DNA of 64,000 nucleotides from Mycobacterium dioxanotrophicus (GTDB lineage: Bacteria > Actinomycetota > Actinomycetes > Mycobacteriales > Mycobacteriaceae), in NCBI RefSeq assembly GCF_002157835.1, contig NZ_CP020809.1, forward strand, positions 6,138,001-6,202,000. The letters are read 5' to 3'. Shown in pieces: positions 1-9,217 of this stretch (position 1 is its first letter; each line of letters starts with the position of its first letter). Both the position numbers and the translations under genes were made by a program. Below the pieces are notes generated by a model. That model was not told the DNA's origin. It saw nothing but the letters and a program-made list of their open reading frames with translations, and ran no database searches.

Positions 1-348
1 CTGTGCGACACCGACGCGTTCGCCACCGCGGTGTGGGAGCGGCGTTATCTCGGAACGGCCGCACGCGGCGATCAGGTGTGGAAGCAGGTACCGCGGCGCG
101 CGGTCTATCTGCTCACCGACCACGCCGACGTGCCGTGGCACGACGACGGGATGCGCGAGGGCGACCTGGAGATCCGGGCGGCGATGACCGACTGGTTCGC
201 CGATGCGCTCACCGCCGCCGGACACTCGTGGGTGCTCTTGACGGGATCGTTGGCCGAGCGTGTCGACCTCGCCGTGCGCACCGTCGACCCGTTGCTGAAC
301 CTCGCGATGAGCTTCGGCGAACCGCTGCACGGTCCGGGCTTCGAGTGA
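1..348 (+). CDS. AAA-family ATPase / NadR-like kinase, C-terminal fragment
   Basis: The reading frame is open from base 1 and stops at 348, leaving about 115 residues; the true start lies outside the window. The visible beginning, LCDTDAFATAVWERRYLG, looks like the Walker-B-side region of the P-loop nucleotide kinase domain found in NadR and in stand-alone AAA ATPases of actinobacteria. The middle has a YLLTDHADVPWHDDGMRE segment, also typical of that family. A GTG at 31 gives a shorter internal frame and is not the real start. It converges on fprB. The exact substrate cannot be told from this fragment. Confidence 0.7.
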   Translation: MCDTDAFATAVWERRYLGTAARGDQVWKQVPRRAVYLLTDHADVPWHDDGMREGDLEIRAAMTDWFADALTAAGHSWVLLTGSLAERVDLAVRTVDPLLNLAMSFGEPLHGPGFE

Positions 349-373
349 TCGTGACGCGGGCATTGGTCACAGC

Positions 374-468
374 TGTCACAGCCGTACCGGGTCTGCAGGC
401 GTTGGTGGACTTCGAAATACGCCACCGCCGGCGGTATCACAAAACCTGGTACCGCCCGCGGTATCACC
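374..468. repeat. Dispersed palindromic repeat, copy 1
   Basis: This lies in the convergent gap between the ATPase fragment and fprB. It begins CTGTCACAGCCGTACCGG, then after a variable stretch reads TCGAAATACGCCACC at 412, GGCGGTATCAC ending at 440, and GGTACCGCCCGCGGTATC from 448. The same succession is present in inverted orientation at 35385-35480, about 35 kb away. The inner parts contain short palindromes (ACCGCCGGCGGT, TACCGCCCGCGGTA). It may be a small non-autonomous or REP-like element, or a decayed coding remnant. No function is assigned. Confidence 0.6.
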
Positions 469-539
469 TTTCCAGGTCGGGTGCCAACAGCTCACCGATG
501 CTGGCGTGACCAGTGTGGCGAGTGTGAAAGCGCCGTCGC

Positions 540-2204
540 TCAGTGCGCCTGCAGGCTCGCGACAAGACGTTGCCGCACAGTCGGTTTCGGTGCTGCCGCG
601 GCAGCGGCCAGCATGGCCTCGACGGTGGTGAACTTGTCGCGGGGGCGCTCGTCGCCACCACGCGCGATCTCCGCCGCGTCGATGGCGTGCCACCCGGCAG
701 CGTCCACCACGTCGGGCTGCCGGCTGTGCACGAGCTTCTCCAGCTCCCCCGGCTTGCGCACCGGGGCGGTCAGGACACCGTCGTTGTAGTCGGCGACCAG
801 GTTGCGCACGGTCTCCGCGGCACACGACTTGTTGGTGCCGATGAAACCGGTGGGGCCGCGCTTGATCCAGCCCGCCACGTAGGCACCGGAGGCGCCACGG
901 ACACGGCCGCCGTCGTTCGGCACGACAGCAGCGTCGTCGTCGAACGGCAACGCGTCAATGGCCTTGCCGCGGTAGCCGATCGAGGTCAGCACCAGCCCGG
1001 CGTCGATGGTGTACGCCTGGTCGGTCCCGGTCAGCCCGAACTCGACACCCGATACCCGCCCATCGCCGAGCACCCGCTGCGGCGTCAGCTGGTAGGCCAA
1101 CCGGATCCGCGGCGTGGTGATCGGCGCGGACGCATCGCCCAGCTTGGCGAGGATCTCGAGCTTGCCGCGGGTGAGCGGGTCGGTTTCGACGGCCAGGTCC
1201 CGCATCACGAGGTCGTGATCAGCAGCGCTGAGCACCACCTGGCAGGTGGAGGTCAGCCCGATCAGCTCGGGCAGGGTGAACGCCGAGAACGCCGGGCCAC
1301 GGCGGGCGGCGATCACCACCTCCTGCACGCGCGAGCCACGCAGGGCGGCCAGTGCATGATCGGAAATATCGGTGCGCGCCAACACATCCGGGTCGGTGGT
1401 CAGGATGCGGGCGACATCGAACGCGACGTTGCCGTTGCCGACGATCACCACCCGCTCGTGCGTCAGATCCACCGGCAGATCGGTGAACTCGGGATGGCCG
1501 TTGATCCAGGCCACCATCTCGGTGGCGGTTCCGGTACCCGGGCGGTCCATGCCGTCGATGGTCAGGCGCCGGTCGTTGGGTGCGCCGACGGCGTACAGCA
1601 CGGCGTGATGGTGTTCCAGCAGCTCGGCGTGGGTCAGGTGGTTGCCGACCTCGACGTTGAGGAAGAACCGGAAGTTGCGCTGCTTGCCGATGGTGTCGAA
1701 CAGCTTGGTCACCCGTTTGGTGCTCTGGTGATCGGGCGCGACACCGGCCCGCACCAGACCGTAGGGCGTCGGCAGCTTCTCGAAGACGTTGACCCGCACG
1801 CCTTTTTGCGTCAGCAGCTCGTCGGCCGCATACATCGCCGCCGGCCCTGAACCCACGATGGCCACGGTCAGCGGGCCACCGGAGCGCCGGTCGATCTTCG
1901 GCGCCTCGAGGACCGGCGCCAACTTCGACGTCGGCGGCAGCTTGCCTTCCCGTTTGGGATAGAACGCGGCATTGAGTTCGATGAACGGCAGCTGCTTGTC
2001 GGTCAGCCGGGTGTCCGCCGCGATGGCGCCGACCGGGCACGCGCTGACGCACGCACCGCAGTCGACGCACGCATCGGGATCGATGTAGAGCATCTCGGCG
2101 GTCGCGAAGCCCGGCTCATCCGGTGAGGGATGGATGCAGTTGACCGGGCACGCGTAGACACAGGATCCGTCGCTGCAACACGACTGGGTGATCACATGGG
2201 GCAC
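540..2204 (-). CDS. fprB: Ferredoxin/ferredoxin-NADP reductase FprB
   Basis: A 554-residue fusion of a bacterial 7Fe/8Fe-type ferredoxin domain with an adrenodoxin-reductase-like flavoprotein. It should pass electrons between NADP(H), FAD and iron-sulfur clusters in the cytoplasm. The N-terminus has cluster cysteines at about C9/C10, C15, C19, C23 and a second set C46-x2-C49-x2-C52-x3-C56-P. The FAD dinucleotide fold is AIVGSGPAAMYAA near residues 115-126 and the NADPH fold is VVIVGNGNVAFDVA near 252-265. Length and architecture match mycobacterial FprB (Rv0886). It is followed 17 bases after the AurF-like gene on the same strand, so the two probably form an operon and FprB may supply electrons to the diiron enzyme. 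Confidence 0.95.
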   Translation of the reverse strand: MPHVITQSCCSDGSCVYACPVNCIHPSPDEPGFATAEMLYIDPDACVDCGACVSACPVGAIAADTRLTDKQLPFIELNAAFYPKREGKLPPTSKLAPVLEAPKIDRRSGGPLTVAIVGSGPAAMYAADELLTQKGVRVNVFEKLPTPYGLVRAGVAPDHQSTKRVTKLFDTIGKQRNFRFFLNVEVGNHLTHAELLEHHHAVLYAVGAPNDRRLTIDGMDRPGTGTATEMVAWINGHPEFTDLPVDLTHERVVIVGNGNVAFDVARILTTDPDVLARTDISDHALAALRGSRVQEVVIAARRGPAFSAFTLPELIGLTSTCQVVLSAADHDLVMRDLAVETDPLTRGKLEILAKLGDASAPITTPRIRLAYQLTPQRVLGDGRVSGVEFGLTGTDQAYTIDAGLVLTSIGYRGKAIDALPFDDDAAVVPNDGGRVRGASGAYVAGWIKRGPTGFIGTNKSCAAETVRNLVADYNDGVLTAPVRKPGELEKLVHSRQPDVVDAAGWHAIDAAEIARGGDERPRDKFTTVEAMLAAAAAAPKPTVRQRLVASLQAH

Positions 2205-2221
2205 AGTGAGGCTCTCGTCGG

Positions 2222-3238
2222 TTACGCGACGGCGACGAGGTGCTCGCGCTGCGGCTCGCTACGGTAGCGGCTCGGCGGCCCGTCGATCTTGCAGATCTTC
2301 CACATGAGCTTGGCGATCGGGTTCATCAGCCCCGTGTCGGTGCACAGCATGCGCACGTCACCGAACATGTCGCGCAGCATCTTGCGGGACTCCGGCGCAT
2401 CGAAGAACAGGTCCTTGCGCACCGAGCGCGGGATGTCGAATTCCTTCCAGAACGCACGCGGCGGCACGATGATGGCCGAGCACAGGATGCGCATGGTCAG
2501 CGGCACGAACAGCGACAGCAGCCAGCGCTGACGACGGCGCAGGTGCGGCACCCGCTTGTGCAGGTACTGATGCGCGAACGAAATGTGGCGGGCCTCCTCG
2601 GCGACGTGGATCGCCATCACCCGCTCCATGATCGGGTGCAGTTCCTTGCCCTCGCGCAGCACGTTCTTCTGCGTGTGGTCGATGGGCTCCTCGCCGGCGA
2701 GCACGCCGAAGAAGAACGGGATGGGCAGCGGGCCCGCGGCGAGCGGGATCAGCGGCTGCAGCCACTTGAGCAGCCGCGGCATGCCCGGCACGTCCTTGCC
2801 GATGCGGTTCACCATCTCCTGGAACATCAGGGTGTGGTTGCACTCCTCGACGGATTCGTGCAAGCAGTACCGGTACTCCGGCGAGCCGTTGGGCACCCAG
2901 AACGAGTACTCCATGAGGCCGCGGATCAGGATGTTCTCGAAGTGCAGGCCCACCTTGGCGACGTTGGCCTGGCGCCACATGCCGATCTCGATCTGCCGCT
3001 GCAACGGCTGAGCCTGGTACCACGGGTGGCCACCGATCGGGTCGGTCGCCGGCAGTACCCAGCGGGAATCGTTGGGTGTGACAGCAAACTCCGGCGAATC
3101 CCACTCGATGTCGACATAGGGATTGAAGTTGCGCCGCACCGACCCCTCGGACAGTGTGGTGAGCATGTCGACGTACTCGGTGTCGTCGGTGACGTCCATG
3201 TTCTTGCGCCAGCGCCTGATCATCTTGGTCCGAGCCAT
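2222..3238 (-). CDS. AurF-like diiron oxygenase
   Basis: A 338-residue protein of the p-aminobenzoate N-oxygenase (AurF) diiron family, corresponding by position to Rv0885. Diiron ligands are visible as E101 (LHFEN), E132-C-N-H135, H211 and E215-A-R-H218, with a further Glu pair at 183-184. Such enzymes use O2 and a di-iron centre for N-oxygenation or related oxidations; the substrate of this homolog is unknown. It is the first gene of a two-gene operon with fprB. The start ATG at 3238 is preceded by GGAGAGGGAGAGGTC, a purine-rich ribosome binding region, and by a palindromic GGTACC-type site at 3293-3309. Confidence 0.85.
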   Translation of the reverse strand: MARTKMIRRWRKNMDVTDDTEYVDMLTTLSEGSVRRNFNPYVDIEWDSPEFAVTPNDSRWVLPATDPIGGHPWYQAQPLQRQIEIGMWRQANVAKVGLHFENILIRGLMEYSFWVPNGSPEYRYCLHESVEECNHTLMFQEMVNRIGKDVPGMPRLLKWLQPLIPLAAGPLPIPFFFGVLAGEEPIDHTQKNVLREGKELHPIMERVMAIHVAEEARHISFAHQYLHKRVPHLRRRQRWLLSLFVPLTMRILCSAIIVPPRAFWKEFDIPRSVRKDLFFDAPESRKMLRDMFGDVRMLCTDTGLMNPIAKLMWKICKIDGPPSRYRSEPQREHLVAVA

Positions 3239-3292
3239 GTTGCAGACCTCTCCCTCTCCTATGAGGTTTACATCTACCTGCCTTGTGTATAA

Positions 3293-3309
3293 CGGTACCG
3301 CAGGTATCG
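3293..3309. promoter_or_regulatory. Palindromic candidate operator upstream of the AurF-like gene
   Basis: CGGTACCGCAGGTATCG is an imperfect inverted repeat (GATACC-TGC-GGTACC on the minus strand). It sits about 55 bases upstream of the AurF-like start codon, next to a TATACA sequence that could be a -10 element, and 40 bases from the divergent map gene. The size and symmetry fit a TetR-family operator. A related but not identical palindrome lies upstream of the P450 gene at 40374-40386. The regulator is unknown. Confidence 0.4.
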
Positions 3310-3349
3310 ACTAAATGTCTACGTCGGATTTCAGAAGTTTGCCGAGAGG

Positions 3350-4123
3350 GTGCATGACGTGGTCGAACTGAAGACGCCATCCGAGATCACAGCCATGGCG
3401 GCCGCCGGATCCGTCGTTGCAGAAGCATTGCGGGCGGTGGTGGCCGAGGCCACTCCGGGGCGTACGACAGCCGATCTGGACCGCGTCGCCGCCGAGGTGC
3501 TGGCGGCCCACGGGGCCACCTCGCCCTTCCTGAACTACCACCCCCGCTGGGCTCCCAGCCCGTTCCCCGCGGTGCTGTGTGTGAGTGTCAACGACGCCGT
3601 CGTCCACGGTGTGCCCAACGACACCGTGCTCGCCGACGGAGACCTGGTGTCGGTGGACTTCGGGGCAATCTTGAACGGCTGGTGCGGCGACGCCGCCCGC
3701 AGCTTCGTCGTCGGCACGCCCCGGCCCGCCGACACCGCGCTGATCAAGGCCACCGACGCGGCCCTCGCGGCGGGCATCGCCGCAGTCCGGCCCGGCAATA
3801 CTCTCGGTGATGTCGGCCACGCCATCTCGGCCGTGGCACGTCGGGCCGGCTACGGCCTGCTGGCCGATCACGGTGGTCACGGCATCGGCCGCACCATGCA
3901 CGAGGCCCCGCACGTGCCCAACGAAGGCCGGCGCGGCAAGGGCTTCAAACTCCGGTCCGGCCTGGTGATCGCCATCGAGCCGATGCTGATCGCCGACGGC
4001 ACCGACGACTACGTGCACGACTCCGACGGCTGGACCCTGCGCACCGCGAACGGGGCGCGCGCCGCCCACAGCGAGCACACCGTCGCCGTCACCCCCGATG
4101 GAGCGCAGATTCTGACACTTTAA
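3350..4123 (+). CDS. map: Type I methionine aminopeptidase
   Basis: A 257-residue pita-bread metallopeptidase that removes the initiator Met from nascent proteins. The five metal ligands are all visible: D103 (SVDFG), D114 (CGDAARSF), H177 (GGHGIGRTMHE), E210 (IEPM) and E242 (SEHTVAV), with the catalytic-side H86 (VVHGVPND). It lacks an N-terminal SH3-binding extension, so it is the short actinobacterial form. The GTG at 3350 gives MHDVVELKTPSEI, matching the usual family start; it has a GAGAGG purine run upstream. It is divergent from the AurF-like/fprB operon and 9 bases upstream of serC. Confidence 0.93.
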   Translation: MHDVVELKTPSEITAMAAAGSVVAEALRAVVAEATPGRTTADLDRVAAEVLAAHGATSPFLNYHPRWAPSPFPAVLCVSVNDAVVHGVPNDTVLADGDLVSVDFGAILNGWCGDAARSFVVGTPRPADTALIKATDAALAAGIAAVRPGNTLGDVGHAISAVARRAGYGLLADHGGHGIGRTMHEAPHVPNEGRRGKGFKLRSGLVIAIEPMLIADGTDDYVHDSDGWTLRTANGARAAHSEHTVAVTPDGAQILTL

Positions 4124-5239
<1,116 letters not shown>

Positions 5240-5306
5240 CGCCGCTACCGCGTGTCAGCACGGTTACGAGCTGATAACGCAGTATGGTGCGCCAAGGAGG
5301 TCGGTA

Positions 5307-6113
5307 ATGCGAGAACTCAAAGTCGTCGGGCTCGATGTCGACGGCAAGCGCATCATCTGCGAAACCGACGACTCCTCGGAGTTGTTCAGTGTGCGCGTAG
5401 ATGACCGGCTGCGTGCTGCGGCGCGTGGTGACCGAGTCGCCTCGAATCAAACCCAGATGGATCTAGAGGTGCACAGCGTGCTGCGTCCCAAGGAGATTCA
5501 AGCCAAGATCCGCGCCGGCGCCTCGGTGGAGCAGCTGGCGGCCGCCGCCGGCGTGCCGATCGAACGCGTGGAACGGTTCGCTCACCCGGTGCTGCTGGAG
5601 CGGGCCCGGGCAGCGGAGCTGGCCACCGCCGCGCATCCCGTGCTCGCCGACGGGCCCGCGGTGCTGACCCTGCTGGAGACGGTGACCACGGCCCTGGTCG
5701 CTCGCGGGCTCGACCCGGACGCCACCAGCTGGGACGCCTGGCGCAACGAGGACAGCCGGTGGACCGTGCAGTTGTCCTGGAAGGCCGGACGCTCCGACAA
5801 CGTCGCGCACTTCCGGTTCACTCCGGGCGCGCACGGCGGAACCGTCACCGCATCCGACGACACCGCCCACGAACTGATCAATCCGGACTTCAACCGGCCG
5901 TTGCGTCCCGTGGCGTCGCTGCCGCAGCTCGACTTCGATGCGCCAGCACCCGCACGCGTACCCGAGCCGGTTGCCGCGCCGCCACAGGAACCCGAGCCCG
6001 TGGCTGCCGAGCCCACGCCGCCGAAGCCCGCTCGGTCGCGCAAGGCCCGCCCGGCCGTGCCGGCCTGGGAAGACGTGCTGCTGGGTGTGCGCTCGTCCGG
6101 CGGCCAGCGCTGA
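5307..6113 (+). CDS. sepH: SepH-like cell division protein (DUF3071)
   Basis: A 268-residue protein with an N-terminal DUF3071/helix-turn-helix domain (about residues 1-165; MRELKVVGLDVDGKRIICE through PDATSWDAWRNEDSRWTVQL). A proline- and alanine-rich linker follows, then a conserved C-terminal peptide, PAWEDVLLGVRSSGG. In Streptomyces and mycobacteria SepH binds FtsZ and promotes filament assembly; Rv0883c is the tuberculosis homolog. The start has AAGGAGG 8 bases upstream, an excellent ribosome binding site. Its place after serC is the conserved arrangement. Downstream of it the conserved order is interrupted by the PQQ accessory block. Confidence 0.9.
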   Translation: MRELKVVGLDVDGKRIICETDDSSELFSVRVDDRLRAAARGDRVASNQTQMDLEVHSVLRPKEIQAKIRAGASVEQLAAAAGVPIERVERFAHPVLLERARAAELATAAHPVLADGPAVLTLLETVTTALVARGLDPDATSWDAWRNEDSRWTVQLSWKAGRSDNVAHFRFTPGAHGGTVTASDDTAHELINPDFNRPLRPVASLPQLDFDAPAPARVPEPVAAPPQEPEPVAAEPTPPKPARSRKARPAVPAWEDVLLGVRSSGGQR

Positions 6114-6152
6114 GGTTGACCTGAACCGTTCTTGAGGTCATAGCGTCGGCGC

Positions 6153-6947
6153 ATGACCTCGATCGGCTTGGCGACCAGCACTCCGTTCACCGACGACCCG
6201 GCCCTCGTGGCCGACGAAGCGCGACATGCCGAACACCTCGGGTACGCCACGCTGTGGCGTTCCGGAAACCTGCCGATGGTCCCGGTGGCGGTGCGCGCGA
6301 CCAGCACCATCACGGTGGCCACGGGCATCATCCCGGTGGTTCGGGTGCCTGCTGCCGAGGTCATCGCCGTGCACACCGGCCTCGAAGACACCAACCCCGG
6401 CCGCTTCGTCGTCGGCTTGGGCGGCGCGCACGGACCGCATCCGATCGCTACGCTCAACGCCTATCTCGACGAGCTGGACGCCGTCGGCATCGACAACCGC
6501 GTGCTGGCCGCGCTGGGTCCGAACATGCTGTCCCTGGCGCGGGACCGGGCCCGGGGCGCATACCCGTTCCTGGTGACGCCGTCCTATGTCGCCGACGCCC
6601 GGTCTGTGGTGGGCGCCGACCGGACGCTGGCGGTCCTGCTGATGGTCATCCCGGTCACCGACCGCGAGACGGCCCGAGGGGCGGCGGCCGGACCGCTGGA
6701 GTTCCTGACCGCACAGGGCGGCTACCGCCGCAACCTGCTGCGCCAGGGGTTCACCACGGCTGACATCGACACCGTCAGTGACCGGTTGCTCGACGGCATC
6801 GCGGCCTGGGGTGCACCCGGGCGCATCGCGGAGCGCATCGCCCAGTACCAGGCGGCCGGGGCCGACCAGGTGGTCCTGAGGATCCTGGGCGTCGACGACC
6901 TGGCGGCGTGGCGTACCCGACTGGCCCAGATCCTCATCGATCAGTGA
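6153..6947 (+). CDS. LLM-class (F420-dependent type) oxidoreductase
   Basis: A 264-residue luciferase-like monooxygenase fold protein. Visible family elements are the early ADEARHAEHLGYATLWRSGN strand-helix, the VATGIIPVVRVPAAEVIAVH barrel segment and GRFVVGLGGAHGP, which resembles the F420-binding mycobacterial subgroup. The substrate is unknown. It is somewhat short for the family (usually 280-340) but has no obvious break. It lies at the left edge of the accessory block, convergent with the PQQ operon, whose last gene ends 24 bases away. Confidence 0.8.
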   Translation: MTSIGLATSTPFTDDPALVADEARHAEHLGYATLWRSGNLPMVPVAVRATSTITVATGIIPVVRVPAAEVIAVHTGLEDTNPGRFVVGLGGAHGPHPIATLNAYLDELDAVGIDNRVLAALGPNMLSLARDRARGAYPFLVTPSYVADARSVVGADRTLAVLLMVIPVTDRETARGAAAGPLEFLTAQGGYRRNLLRQGFTTADIDTVSDRLLDGIAAWGAPGRIAERIAQYQAAGADQVVLRILGVDDLAAWRTRLAQILIDQ

Positions 6948-6971
6948 CAGGGACGCCCGCCGCTCGCGGCC

Positions 6972-7172
6972 CTATCGGTATTTGTGCACCTCGCAGGTGC
7001 AGTACATGTGCCCGCACGTGTAGCACGCAGGCATCCCCTTGCAGCGGTAGCAGACATCGCAGTTGATCGGCTCGGTGTGCCGACCGGCATCCTCCGCTCG
7101 GTAGGGCTCTCGGCAGTGGTAGCACAGCGGACGCGCGACGTCGTCCTGCTCACCGGTTGCCGCATCACTCAT
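6972..7172 (-). CDS. Cysteine-rich mini-protein, last gene of the PQQ operon
   Basis: A 66-residue hydrophilic protein with ten cysteines in metal-knuckle spacing: CYHC at 17-20, CDVC-YRC at 38-44, CYTC at 50-53 and CTC at 58-60, plus several His. It probably binds two zinc ions or another metal, or acts as a redox carrier. I do not recognise a named family. The start is well supported by GGAGGTGA eight bases before ATG at 7172. It follows the MntP-like gene on the same strand after 51 bases, so it belongs to the pqq operon by position. Its role there is unknown. Confidence 0.75.
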   Translation of the reverse strand: MSDAATGEQDDVARPLCYHCREPYRAEDAGRHTEPINCDVCYRCKGMPACYTCGHMYCTCEVHKYR

Positions 7173-7223
7173 CGCGTCACCTCCGTTCCCGACATGGACC
7201 CCAGCCGCCGACGGTGTCCGTCC

Positions 7224-7766
7224 TCAGAAGTCCCCCACACCGGCCACCACCATGCCTGCCATCAGCACGAACGCAACTCCGGTCACCAGATCCGTACGGA
7301 GACGAGGGATGAAGTTGGCCACCGTGCGGCCGATCTGGTGTCCGGCGACCGCCACCACAAACGTGCAGAACGCGAAGAGAGGGGGTGCCAGCCACACCGA
7401 GTAGCCCGCGATGCCGAGAGCCGCCCCCGCCGCCAAATTGTCGACGCTCAACGGCACAGGCAGCCAGCGCCTCGCCACCTTCATGTCCGGATCCGCCGGC
7501 TCAGGTGATCGAATCGCCTTGATGATGACCCACAGACCGTAGGCAACGAGGCCCACGGTCGCCACGATCTCGGCCGTGTCGGAGATCTGGGTACTGACAT
7601 AGCCGCCGATGAGTATCCCGATCGCAGGTGCGACGCCATCCCACAGGCCGAAGATCAGGGACGTCTTGACCGACGTGCGCAAATTCGGCTTGAGCCCCCC
7701 GAGCGCGATCGCCGTCCGAAGGTTGTCGAGGCTCAAGGCGAATCCGAGAGCGATCAGTCCAATCAT
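7224..7766 (-). CDS. MntP/YebN-like cation efflux membrane protein
   Basis: A 180-residue, six-helix membrane protein made of two similar halves, each with a charged motif: ALSLDNLRTAIALGG in helix 1 and PLSVDNLAAGAALG in helix 4. This is the MntP family pattern; the known members export Mn(II). ATG at 7766 is chosen because longer frames run into pqqE; the preceding sequence carries GAAAGGGAAC as a ribosome binding site. It lies 43 bases after pqqE in the same direction. In this setting a role in metal balance around a metal-plus-PQQ enzyme is a guess; the ion is not known. Confidence 0.75.
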   Translation of the reverse strand: MIGLIALGFALSLDNLRTAIALGGLKPNLRTSVKTSLIFGLWDGVAPAIGILIGGYVSTQISDTAEIVATVGLVAYGLWVIIKAIRSPEPADPDMKVARRWLPVPLSVDNLAAGAALGIAGYSVWLAPPLFAFCTFVVAVAGHQIGRTVANFIPRLRTDLVTGVAFVLMAGMVVAGVGDF

Positions 7767-7809
7767 GTGTTCCCTTTCAGGACGGTCAGGGCTGGGGAAA
7801 GCAGCGAGC

Positions 7810-8946
7810 TCAGCGGCGCGCCTCCGGCGTCGCCGCGGTCGCCAGCACACCGGCGCGGCTCGGGTGCGGACGCGGGACCAACGACCCAGGCGGCCGTGTC
7901 GAGTCGTTGGCCGCCGCCACTGCTGTCGCAACGAGCTCATGGTCAGGGGCGAGGTGACAGACCGGGTCGGTGCGGGCGGCATCGCCGGTCAGCGCGAAGG
8001 CCTGACACCGACAGCCGCCGAAGTCGATGCTCCGCCGCTCGCAGCTGCGGCACGGATCCGGCATCCATTCCTCGCCGCGGAACTGCTGAAACAGCGGCGA
8101 CTCGGCCCAGATCCACGCCAGGGCATGCTCGCGCACGCTGGCCCGAGGCAGGTCGAGGCCACGGACCAGCTCTCCGGCGACCGGGCACGGCAGCGCATCG
8201 CCATTGGGCGTCACGGTGAGCTGGCGACGGGCCCAGCCGTCCATGCAGGGTTTGGGGTATTGGCTGTAGTAGTCGGGAATGACGTAGATGATCTCCATGC
8301 GGTCGGCGAGTCGCTCCCTGCTCGCTCGAACCACCGCCTGCGCCCGCTCCAGCTGCTCCCTGCTCGGCAACAGCTCGGCACGGTTGACTCCGGCCCAGCC
8401 GTAGTACTGCGTGTTGGCCAGCTCGATGCGGTCGGCGCCGAGCCCCTCCGCCATGTCGAGGATGCCGCCGATCCGGTCGATGTTCTGCCGGTGCAGAACG
8501 ACGTTGAGGGTCAACGGCCAGCCGAGCTGCTTGACGAGCCGAGCCACCACCAGCTTGCGGTCGAACGACGCAGTGCCGGCAATCCGGTCGGACAGCGTTC
8601 GCTCGTCGGCCTGGATGCTGATCTGGACATGGTCGAGCCCGGCCTCACGCAGCTGATCGGCGCGCCGGTGGGAAAAGCCGAGCCCGCTGGTGATCAGATT
8701 GGTGTACAGGCCCAGCTCGTTGGCGCATCGCACCAGCTCGACGATGTCGTGGCGCTGCATCGGCTCGCCGCCCGAGAGATGCAGCTGCAGCACACCGAGC
8801 TCAGCTGCCTCGGTCAGCACCCGCTGCCACTGGGCGGTCGTCAGCTCGTCGCGGTAGTCGTCGAGCGCGAGCGGATTGGAGCAGTAGGGGCAGTGCAGCG
8901 GACAGGCGTAGGTGAGCTCGGCCAGTAGGGCGAAGGGCTTATCCAT
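7810..8946 (-). CDS. pqqE: PqqE, PqqA peptide cyclase (radical SAM)
   Basis: A 378-residue radical SAM/SPASM enzyme that forms the Glu-Tyr carbon-carbon bond in the PqqA peptide, the first step of PQQ synthesis. The radical SAM cluster motif is C15-x3-C19-x2-C22 (ACPLHCPYC). The C-terminal SPASM region carries CRSCERRSIDFGGCRC and a final VCHLAPDH, for the auxiliary clusters. The start overlaps pqqD by 8 bases, implying translational coupling. Length matches PqqE from other bacteria. Confidence 0.95.
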   Translation of the reverse strand: MDKPFALLAELTYACPLHCPYCSNPLALDDYRDELTTAQWQRVLTEAAELGVLQLHLSGGEPMQRHDIVELVRCANELGLYTNLITSGLGFSHRRADQLREAGLDHVQISIQADERTLSDRIAGTASFDRKLVVARLVKQLGWPLTLNVVLHRQNIDRIGGILDMAEGLGADRIELANTQYYGWAGVNRAELLPSREQLERAQAVVRASRERLADRMEIIYVIPDYYSQYPKPCMDGWARRQLTVTPNGDALPCPVAGELVRGLDLPRASVREHALAWIWAESPLFQQFRGEEWMPDPCRSCERRSIDFGGCRCQAFALTGDAARTDPVCHLAPDHELVATAVAAANDSTRPPGSLVPRPHPSRAGVLATAATPEARR

Positions 8947-9217
8947 GGTCTACCTCCATGCTGTGATGGGCGACGAGATCGGTCACGAAGCGTCGTACGT
9001 CGTCGTCGGTGACCTGGCTGTACCGGCTCTGCAACTCCGACTGGATCTCCGCGACGGTCCGCAGGCCGTCGCACAGCTCGACGATCGCGGCGCCGGTGTC
9101 GTTGATGACCCAGACGGTCTCGGGCGACAGCAGCGCGTGCTGCCCGCGCGCGGCGTCGAACCTCATGCGCACGTGCGGGGCCAGTCGGGGTCGCGCGGTG
9201 TCCTCAACCATTGCCAT
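8939..9217 (-). CDS. pqqD: PqqD, PqqA-binding chaperone (RRE)
   Basis: A 92-residue winged-helix RiPP recognition element that binds the PqqA peptide and presents it to PqqE. Family signature: PRLAPHVRMRFDAARGQHALLSPE, then VWVINDTGAAIVELCDG and the terminal VRRFVTDLVAH. It overlaps pqqC by 14 bases and pqqE by 8 bases, so the three genes are tightly coupled. Confidence 0.94.
   Translation of the reverse strand: MAMVEDTARPRLAPHVRMRFDAARGQHALLSPETVWVINDTGAAIVELCDGLRTVAEIQSELQSRYSQVTDDDVRRFVTDLVAHHSMEVDHG

Noticed and set aside
543..1850. A 435-codon plus-strand frame opposite fprB
   Set aside because: FprB on the minus strand has complete ferredoxin, FAD and NADP motifs; the plus frame has none.
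7767..7982. 72-residue N-terminal extension of the MntP-like protein
   Set aside because: The extra part lies over the pqqE coding end, has no membrane character, and a good ribosome binding site precedes ATG 7766.
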